A stretch of DNA of 64,000 nt from Cohnella caldifontis. GTDB taxonomy: Bacteria; Bacillota; Bacilli; Paenibacillales; Paenibacillaceae. The notes below the pieces were generated by a model. The model searched no databases and had not been told where the DNA came from. It was given only the letters and a program-made list of their open reading frames with translations. This document shows positions 58,723 through 64,000 of this stretch, one piece after another (within the stretch, counting starts at the first letter, position 1; every line of letters starts with the position of its first letter). The stretch lies in contig NZ_JAQZSJ010000001.1 in the NCBI RefSeq assembly GCF_029360585.1, forward strand, positions 496,001-560,000, in the 5' to 3' direction. The position numbers and the translations under genes are program-made.

Positions 58723-59583
58723 ATGGACCCGCAAAACCTGATCGTGATGAAGCTGCCTCCGATGCCCTATTATCTCGAAATCGGACGCACCCGCTACGCG
58801 CCGGGCGAATCGCATCCGAATCGGCGCAATCTCGGCGTGTTCGATTGGCTGTTTCTCTTGAAGGGGACGCTGTTTCTCGGAGAGGACGAAAAAACTTGGG
58901 AAGTTTCGCAAGGACAATCGCTGCTGCTGCTCCCGGACCGCTATCATTACACGACGGAGCCGTGCCGGGAGGAGACGGAATTTTACTGGGTCCATTTCGA
59001 TTTCCGGGGAAACCACCATTGGCACGGCGAGACGGATGATGCCGTCCCCATGCGGAACGCTTGGGCCAATCCGGGCAAACTGAGCATTCCGCAGTACGCG
59101 GCTCCCCGATCGTTCGCCAGGGCGGAGCTGCTCCTCGGGCAACTGCTGGAAAGCTCGGGGGAGCGGCGCTCGAACGCGTATTGGAAAGAGCAGCAGCTAT
59201 TCCTGGAGCTGCTGCAGGAAATGGACGAGCCGGCGTTCGGCGGCCGAGCCTCCGTCACCGCCCGGAAGCTCGCGGAGCGGATCGAGACTTACTTGCGCCA
59301 GCATTATCAAACGGAGCTGACGAACGAAATGCTGGCCGACGCGTTCCATTTCCATCCCAACTACATCGTCCGGTGCATGAAAGAAATGTACCGCTGCACC
59401 CCGATGGAATATTTGCACCGGTATCGCATCGAGCAGGCGAAGCTTCTGCTCATCAAGACGGAATGGCCGATGGCGCTCGTGGCCGAACAGGTCGGTTTCC
59501 GCACGGCCCCGTATTTCTCCAACTGCTTCAAACGACAAACGGGCTTGTCGCCGCTCGCGTTCCGGAAACGGCATTCCGAGTGA
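58723..59583 (+). CDS. AraC-family transcriptional regulator
   Basis: 286 residues; GAGAGGAAC upstream of ATG 58723. N-terminal cupin-like sensor domain (residues ~15-100, VFDWLFLLKGTLFLGEDEKTWEVSQGQSLLLLPDRYHYT), C-terminal double helix-turn-helix (~185-283) with LTNEMLADAFHFHPNYIVRCMKEMYRCTPMEYLHRYRIEQAKLLL and MALVAEQVGFRTAPYFSNCFKRQTGLSPLAFRKRH. Divergent from GH127, so it probably senses an arabinose-containing sugar and controls that gene. Confidence 0.94.
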   Translation: MDPQNLIVMKLPPMPYYLEIGRTRYAPGESHPNRRNLGVFDWLFLLKGTLFLGEDEKTWEVSQGQSLLLLPDRYHYTTEPCREETEFYWVHFDFRGNHHWHGETDDAVPMRNAWANPGKLSIPQYAAPRSFARAELLLGQLLESSGERRSNAYWKEQQLFLELLQEMDEPAFGGRASVTARKLAERIETYLRQHYQTELTNEMLADAFHFHPNYIVRCMKEMYRCTPMEYLHRYRIEQAKLLLIKTEWPMALVAEQVGFRTAPYFSNCFKRQTGLSPLAFRKRHSE

Positions 59584-59821
59584 AGGCAGCGTTTCCTCGG
59601 GATGTTGGGGCGCGGATTTTCCTCTTGGAGTTCGGGGGGCGTTAAGAAAGAAAGTTTCTTATCTCCCCTTCGAAAGCTGGGGTTCGGGGTTCGACACCCG
59701 TCCGCTATGTGGTAAAACCCGCCAACTTCCCGCCTCGCAATCGCCGTAGGATTGGAAAATGCCGCCGCAATCGAAAAATAGGCATGAATAGTTCGGCCGG
59801 AGCCTAACATGCGCTGAAAAC
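59584..59821. other. Intergenic region without a gene
   Basis: No coding frame with a ribosome site. It contains a palindromic element at 59642-59661 (TAAGAAA-GAAAG-TTTCTTA), related to one at 47613-47640, and at 59685-59705 a sequence resembling the T-arm of a tRNA but without the rest of the cloverleaf. Confidence 0.5.
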
Positions 59822-59854
59822 CCGAAAAACCCTTGCCCCGCAAGGGTTTTTCGG
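59822..59854. terminator. Bidirectional terminator between AraC and PmoA-like genes
   Basis: Perfect 15-bp stem (CCGAAAAACCCTTGC and its complement) around a CCC loop, with T5 on the descending side in both directions. It separates convergent genes. Confidence 0.88.
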
Positions 59855-59898
59855 CAATGAACGGCCTGTAGCGCATCGGCGGCTCATGGCGGTACCGC

Positions 59899-60780
59899 TC
59901 AACCGGCGCTCGGAAAAAGCTTCGCGTACAGCCGGGCCAACGAGTCCCGGTCCGCTTGGCCGTCGTGCACGTAAAGGGCGTACCGCAGCCGGAGACTTTC
60001 GCCGGTCTTCAAGGTCAGCGGCGCATCTTGCAGGAAGGCGGCCTGAAGAAACTGCATGTCCTTGTAATCGTAGGTCAGCATCGGAGACGGATGGCGGGGA
60101 TTATCCGGATCGTTCATGATGCAGATCCCCGCCCACGGCCGGTCGGTGAACCCGTCTACCCGCCCGGCGTAATCGCACCAGGCGAACGGCTTGTTGTGCG
60201 TCTCCTCTGCCGAAAACACGCCTTGGTCCGTCGTGATGACGGGCCCCAGGAAATTGCGGGCCAAACGGCACGACAGCCCGGCATAGCCGCCCCAAGGCGT
60301 CTTGTCGGTCACCTCGGTGCGGTCCAGGACGACGTCTCCCGCGGTTGGCCGGAACGACGCTTCCCAGCGGATCGCGTATCCCCCGGATTCGACGGGTTCG
60401 ATCTCGACCCGGCGCTCCTCGCTCAGCAAGGCGTTCCCCTCGTACGTGACGTAATCGAGGGATTGCCGGAAGCCGACCGACCCGTCCGCCAGCGGTTCGA
60501 ACGCCCGCGTCACGGCCACGTTGCGCTTGCCGTCGTACATGGACTCCCAGAAATTGAGGCCGTTCAAGTATTTCCAGGAAAAGAACAAGCCGGGATGCCA
60601 CGGATGGTCCCACGGCCGATACAGCGCGATGTCGCGGCCGGCCGGCGTGAGCACCCGCCGGAAAGACGGGTTCGGATCTTCCGCCTCCCCGTATACGTAT
60701 TCCAACAGCGTACGGCCGCCGGACGCGACCCGCCACGCCGCGTTTTGTTGTTCGTACGCGGTGCTTAACTCCATCCCCAT
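59899..60780 (-). CDS. PmoA-family (DUF6807) protein
   Basis: 293 residues from ATG 60780 (MGMELSTAYEQQNAAW...) behind GGGGGG; the longer frame to 61062 is inside the oxidoreductase gene. Sequence matches the DUF6807/PmoA-like group: ALYRPWDHPWHPGLFFSWKYLNGLNFWE, TDKTPWGGYAGLSCRLARNFLGP, EETHNKPFAWCDYAGR and HPSPMLTYDYKDMQFLQAAFL. Despite the name these are not methane oxidation subunits; they occur in polysaccharide-use loci with unknown activity. Its gene follows Gfo/Idh/MocA, 17 bp apart. Confidence 0.85.
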   Translation of the reverse strand: MGMELSTAYEQQNAAWRVASGGRTLLEYVYGEAEDPNPSFRRVLTPAGRDIALYRPWDHPWHPGLFFSWKYLNGLNFWESMYDGKRNVAVTRAFEPLADGSVGFRQSLDYVTYEGNALLSEERRVEIEPVESGGYAIRWEASFRPTAGDVVLDRTEVTDKTPWGGYAGLSCRLARNFLGPVITTDQGVFSAEETHNKPFAWCDYAGRVDGFTDRPWAGICIMNDPDNPRHPSPMLTYDYKDMQFLQAAFLQDAPLTLKTGESLRLRYALYVHDGQADRDSLARLYAKLFPSAG

Positions 60781-60797
60781 GATGCGGAATTCCCCCC

Positions 60798-61844
60798 TTA
60801 ACGCGATTCCAAGCCCGCGGCGATCGTCCGGTTGACCGGTTTGCCCGTTCTGCCGGATTCGTACATCATCTCGGTCAACTCGATCGTCTTGACGATCTCC
60901 CGTCCGTCCGTCTCCGGCGTCCGGCCGTTCTTCAGGCAATCGAGGAAATGCCGCATTTGATTCGTCTGCGCATGGCCCGCCATGCCCGGGGCGTGCCGTT
61001 CGATCTCCACCCGCTCGTATCCCGCCTCGGGATCCTCGGAGCGCGAAGCCGAACGGATCCATAAGCCCGTCTCGCCTTGCCAGGGTCCGAAAAACATCGT
61101 CCCCCGTTCGCCGTATACGTACAGCATGCCGTTATCCGGCGGGTAAAACGGCGTATAGCCGGTAAAGAGATGGCCGATCGCGCCGCCGTCGAAGCGAAGC
61201 TGGCACATCGCCCAGTTCTCGGCTCCGTCCGATGACCAATCGTCCGTGAACAGCTGCTTCGTGAACACTTCCTCGACTTCGCCGACGATGTAACGGAGCG
61301 CGTCCACGTTATGGATGGCGAGCGACACGATCGCGCCGCCGCCGGCTAGGTCTCCGTTATAGATCCAACTCCCTTTCGGGAACGAAGGTCGGAAATTGAG
61401 CAGCCATTCCGTGCGCACGGCGCGGATCGCCCCGAGCTCGCCGCTTTCGACGATCCGTTTGGCGGCGACGCACCAAGGCGTATAGCGCCAGTTGTGCGCG
61501 ACCATCAGCGTTTTGCCGGTCCGCTCCGACGCTTCGATCATGCGCCGGCATTCGGCGACGGAACGGGCCATCGGCTTCTCGATCAGCACGTGTTTGCCTG
61601 CCTCAAGCGCCCGGATCGTCATGTCGGCGTGCAGGTGGTGCGGGATCGCGAGCACGACGGCGTCCGCGTCCGAGTCCCGGAACATGCGGTCCGGATCGTC
61701 GAACGCGGCGCACTTTCCTTCGAATGCCCCGCGTTTCGCGGGATCCATGTCGCAAACGGCGGTGAGCTCGGCGTCCTCCAGCTCCTCCACGGCGCGGACA
61801 TGCTGTTGGCCGGGCCACCCCAAACCGACGATTCCGATTTTCAT
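60798..61844 (-). CDS. Gfo/Idh/MocA family oxidoreductase
   Basis: 348 residues. Rossmann start MKIGIVGLGWPGQQHVRAVEELEDAELTAVCD, the family EKP motif in LEAGKHVLIEKPMARSVAECR near 95, and the C-terminal beta-sheet domain with AGGGAIVSLAIHNVDALRYIVGEVEEV. Oxidises or reduces sugar-derived hydroxyl groups with NAD(P). Lies between a glycosidase and the PmoA-like gene and probably processes the released sugar or uronate. Confidence 0.94.
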   Translation of the reverse strand: MKIGIVGLGWPGQQHVRAVEELEDAELTAVCDMDPAKRGAFEGKCAAFDDPDRMFRDSDADAVVLAIPHHLHADMTIRALEAGKHVLIEKPMARSVAECRRMIEASERTGKTLMVAHNWRYTPWCVAAKRIVESGELGAIRAVRTEWLLNFRPSFPKGSWIYNGDLAGGGAIVSLAIHNVDALRYIVGEVEEVFTKQLFTDDWSSDGAENWAMCQLRFDGGAIGHLFTGYTPFYPPDNGMLYVYGERGTMFFGPWQGETGLWIRSASRSEDPEAGYERVEIERHAPGMAGHAQTNQMRHFLDCLKNGRTPETDGREIVKTIELTEMMYESGRTGKPVNRTIAAGLESR

Positions 61845-61896
61845 ATGAAGTCCCCCATTCGATCGTGGTCAACGGAAACGCGCAAAAGTCCGCGGT

Positions 61897-63720
61897 TTAC
61901 GGCGCCGCCGCGAAGCCCCGCTCCATCAGCGCGATGAACGCCAGCAGCCCGCCCCAATGGTAGTATCGGTCGCTGTTCGGCACGTCGCAGCCTTCTCCCG
62001 TGCCGCCGTTGTAGTTCTCGTGCACGTGGCCGTGCTCCCGCCATTCCTTGAGGATCAGCGCCGCCGACTTCTCCGCGACCAGGCGGGCCGCCTCGGTTTC
62101 TCCCTGCTTGCGAAGCCCCAGATAGACGAGCAGGTTCATCGGCGCCCAAATGCGGCCCCGCCAATAATCTTGATCCGGGTAGGCGGGATCGTTCCGCGAA
62201 ATGGACGGCAGCACCCAATCGCCCCAGAACTCGTCCGGGTTGTACAAGTGCTCCTCGACCATGCGGCGGACTTGCCTGCGGGTCACGTAGGGCGTCAGCA
62301 TCGGGTAGAAATTCGTCGGGGCCAGGCGGCCGCTGAAAGCGCCGGTATCGGTGCGAAGATTGCGGAAAATGCCGGTCTCCTCGTCCCACAACCGCTGCAG
62401 GCCGGCGCCGAACCGGTTCGCCAGCGCCCGCAGGACGGCGGATCGCTCCGTCTTGCCGAGAATGTCGGCGATCTCCGCCAGCGCCAGGCAATCCATGACG
62501 TAAAGTCCCATGAGTCCGGCATCGGCCAGCTCCAGCGCGTTTTTCTCCCGGTTGAACGGGATCCCGTCGTACAGCGGGGAGTTGTCGAGCCCGGACTCGA
62601 GAGCCGCCCCGAACGTGTCGTTGACGCCGGCGGTCTCCCATTCGTTGCCGGTCAGCGGCTCCATCGGATCGGAGCCCCATGCCAGGAGCCCGTCTTCGAT
62701 CTGGCGGTGCTCCGGCCACCAGGCGTTCCATTTCCATAGCTGCTCGAACACTTCTTCCAGCAGCCAGCGATCGCCGTGCTTGCGGTACAGCTGCAGCACG
62801 ACGAACGAACCGACGGGCGGCTGGGACCGGTCGCGGGAGACGTTCACCCCCGACCAGTCGTAGTTCGGGACGAAGCCTGCCTCTACGGCGGACCGCGTGA
62901 TTTCCACCGCGTTGGCGTAAGCGAGCGGCCGGTTGTCTTCCATGCACATGTATGCGGCGAAATAGGTATCCCAGCAGAACAGCTTATACCCTTGATCGTT
63001 CCAAATCCGGCTCACGGGCGTGATCACCCGGCCGAACTTGGGATCGTAAACCGTATCCCACGCCAGGCAAGTCTGCATGGCGGTCCACAGCTCGCCCGCC
63101 TCGCGGTATTCCGCGGTCCGGGCTTCCAGCTTCGACCGGGCATGGGCGACGATGTCCTTGATCTCCGCCAGCGTGCGCCGTTTCCCCGCCGACAGCCCGA
63201 CGGCGCCCGTCAGCCGCTGCGCCAGGTACGGCCCGGCCGCGGAAACATGGTATTCCTCGACCAAAGACCCGGATGGATAAACGCCGATCGTCCGGTCCGG
63301 GAATACGGCTTCCGCCGCGTCCCTTTCCGGCGAGAGCCTGACGAAACCCTCCCGGTTCCAAAGCACGCCGCATTCCGCGACCAGAACGGCGGGGACGGGC
63401 TGGTTCCGAAGCGGGGTCGCGAGCAGCACCCAATCGTCGCCGTCCGCGGCGCTTTCCACCCGGAGTTCGATATCCTGCCAGGTGACGGTCAGCTCCGTGT
63501 ACGTGCCGTCATAGGATCGGATGCCGGGCCGGACGGTCTCTTGCCCCGCCCCTTGGCGCCCGATCAACGCTTCGCGGAGATAACGTCCTTCGCGGTACTC
63601 TTTGATCCCGATTTGAACGGAGAGCCCGCGCGGAAGCAGAACGTGCGCCATGACGCTGCGCGTATGCCACGTATTCCAGCCGGAAGCCAGGGATTGCTGA
63701 AGCTGCGTATATTCGGACAT
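61897..63720 (-). CDS. GH63/MGH1-like glycoside hydrolase
   Basis: 607 residues. C-terminal (alpha/alpha)6 barrel from ~205 with FCWDTYFAAYMCMEDN, FVPNYDWSGVNVSRDRSQPPVGSFVVLQLYRK, DFGAALESGLDNSPLYDG-type loop and YWRGRIWAPMNLLVYLGL, followed by HVHENYNGGTGEG; this is the pattern of mannosylglycerate hydrolase and GH63 glucosidases (YgjK-like). The N-terminal ~200 residues form a beta-sandwich. Acidic residues in WDTYF and NYNGGTGEG are the probable catalytic pair. No signal peptide. Precise sugar specificity unknown. Confidence 0.88.
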   Translation of the reverse strand: MSEYTQLQQSLASGWNTWHTRSVMAHVLLPRGLSVQIGIKEYREGRYLREALIGRQGAGQETVRPGIRSYDGTYTELTVTWQDIELRVESAADGDDWVLLATPLRNQPVPAVLVAECGVLWNREGFVRLSPERDAAEAVFPDRTIGVYPSGSLVEEYHVSAAGPYLAQRLTGAVGLSAGKRRTLAEIKDIVAHARSKLEARTAEYREAGELWTAMQTCLAWDTVYDPKFGRVITPVSRIWNDQGYKLFCWDTYFAAYMCMEDNRPLAYANAVEITRSAVEAGFVPNYDWSGVNVSRDRSQPPVGSFVVLQLYRKHGDRWLLEEVFEQLWKWNAWWPEHRQIEDGLLAWGSDPMEPLTGNEWETAGVNDTFGAALESGLDNSPLYDGIPFNREKNALELADAGLMGLYVMDCLALAEIADILGKTERSAVLRALANRFGAGLQRLWDEETGIFRNLRTDTGAFSGRLAPTNFYPMLTPYVTRRQVRRMVEEHLYNPDEFWGDWVLPSISRNDPAYPDQDYWRGRIWAPMNLLVYLGLRKQGETEAARLVAEKSAALILKEWREHGHVHENYNGGTGEGCDVPNSDRYYHWGGLLAFIALMERGFAAAP

Positions 63721-63759
63721 TCGTACGGCCTCCTTTTTTGCCGGGCAGAACGAAGGGCT

Positions 63760-64000
63760 CTATTTAATGCCCGTGAGCGTAATGCCTTCCACGATTTGCC
63801 GCTGGCCGAAAAAGAACACGACCAGACAAGGAACGAGCGAAACGACGCTGAATGCCATCATGTAATGCCACTGCACGTTGAACTGCGTCCGGAGGAACTG
63901 GATGCCGAGCTGCAGCGTGGCTTTGTCCGGATCGGTCAGGAAAATCAGCGGGCCGAGGAAGTCGTTCCACGTATAAAAGAAAGAAAAGATGGCGACGACG
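63760..64000 (-). CDS. Carbohydrate ABC transporter permease, C-terminal end (partial)
   Basis: The last ~79 codons of a CUT1-type permease are visible, ending in TAG at 63760-63762: FSFFYTWNDFLGPLIFLTDPDKATLQLGIQFL... then a membrane segment MMAFSVVSLVPCLVVFFFGQRQIVEGITLTGIK. The TWNDFLGPLIF segment is typical of the AraQ/LacG half of sugar transporters. It precedes the glycosidase gene by about 40 bp, so import and cleavage of one oligosaccharide are coupled. Confidence 0.9.
   Translation of the reverse strand, partial: VVAIFSFFYTWNDFLGPLIFLTDPDKATLQLGIQFLRTQFNVQWHYMMAFSVVSLVPCLVVFFFGQRQIVEGITLTGIK

Noticed and set aside
59685..59705. tRNA gene suggested by GGGTTCGACACCC
   Set aside because: Only a T-arm-like stretch is present; acceptor, D and anticodon arms cannot be formed.
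59899..60780. Methane monooxygenase subunit from the PmoA label
   Set aside because: The DUF6807 group is soluble and occurs in sugar-use loci; no membrane helices or copper ligands of true PmoA.

Overview
The window looks like a chromosomal segment of a GC-rich Gram-positive bacterium of the Bacillota, most plausibly Paenibacillaceae (Paenibacillus/Cohnella-like). The reasons are strong AGGAGG ribosome sites, TATAAT-type -10 boxes, four lipoproteins with lipoboxes, CcpA-type cre sequences, a two-domain DinB-fold enzyme where mycothiol or glutathione users would differ, and several TTG/GTG starts. No rRNA, tRNA, CRISPR, prophage or insertion sequence was found.

From 1 to about 56,600 almost every gene is on the minus strand. 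They form consecutive catabolic operons. In transcription order these are: P1 (4.09 kb leftward) FAH hydrolase, DinB protein, gentisate-type ring-cleavage dioxygenase, then a GAF/PucR-like regulator cut by the window edge; P2 two 2-hydroxyacyl-CoA-dehydratase-like subunits, MBL hydrolase, CapA-like protein, cytochrome P450; P3 two binding lipoproteins, CapA-like protein, two carboxylesterases around an MFS transporter, a second P450; P4 DppB/DppC permeases, a fused DppDF ATPase, CocE hydrolase, MFS transporter; P5 CoA-transferase, binding lipoprotein, CapA-like protein; P6 hydroxyacyl-CoA dehydrogenase, enoyl-CoA hydratase, FAD monooxygenase, acyl/aryl-CoA ligase, SDR, thioesterase, unknown gene; P7 alpha/beta hydrolase, CapA-like protein, carboxylesterase, binding lipoprotein, carboxylesterase, MmgE/PrpD; P8 alpha/beta hydrolase, CocE hydrolase, small lipocalin-like protein; P9 hydroxyacyl-CoA dehydrogenase/hydratase fusion and thiolase. 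A plus-strand pair (FAD monooxygenase, DUF3237) lies divergent from P8.

The most striking result is that all nine promoters share one architecture that I could align by eye. Two direct copies of a 20-bp operator (core dyad CGTNCA-N3-TGNACG with a T-rich left arm) lie exactly 33 bp apart, and the proximal copy ends 23 bp (24 at P5) before a good -10 box, with a poor -35. This is the layout expected for a dedicated transcriptional activator binding near -43 and -76. cre-like sites at several start points suggest CcpA repression on top. The window therefore appears to hold one large co-regulated regulon for uptake and breakdown of an unidentified ester or aromatic-acid type substrate: esterases free the acids, Dpp-like transport brings them in, CoA ligase/transferase and beta-oxidation enzymes process them, and gentisate-type ring cleavage finishes at least one branch. 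Four cytosolic CapA-like proteins of unknown role recur in four of the nine operons.

From 46.8 to 47.9 kb there is a decayed alcohol dehydrogenase and a 51-bp minisatellite. From 56.6 kb on, the content changes to plant-polysaccharide use: a GH127 beta-L-arabinofuranosidase with a divergent AraC regulator, then a PmoA-like protein, a Gfo/Idh/MocA oxidoreductase, a GH63-like glycosidase and the end of a sugar ABC permease. No copy of the shared operator was found there.
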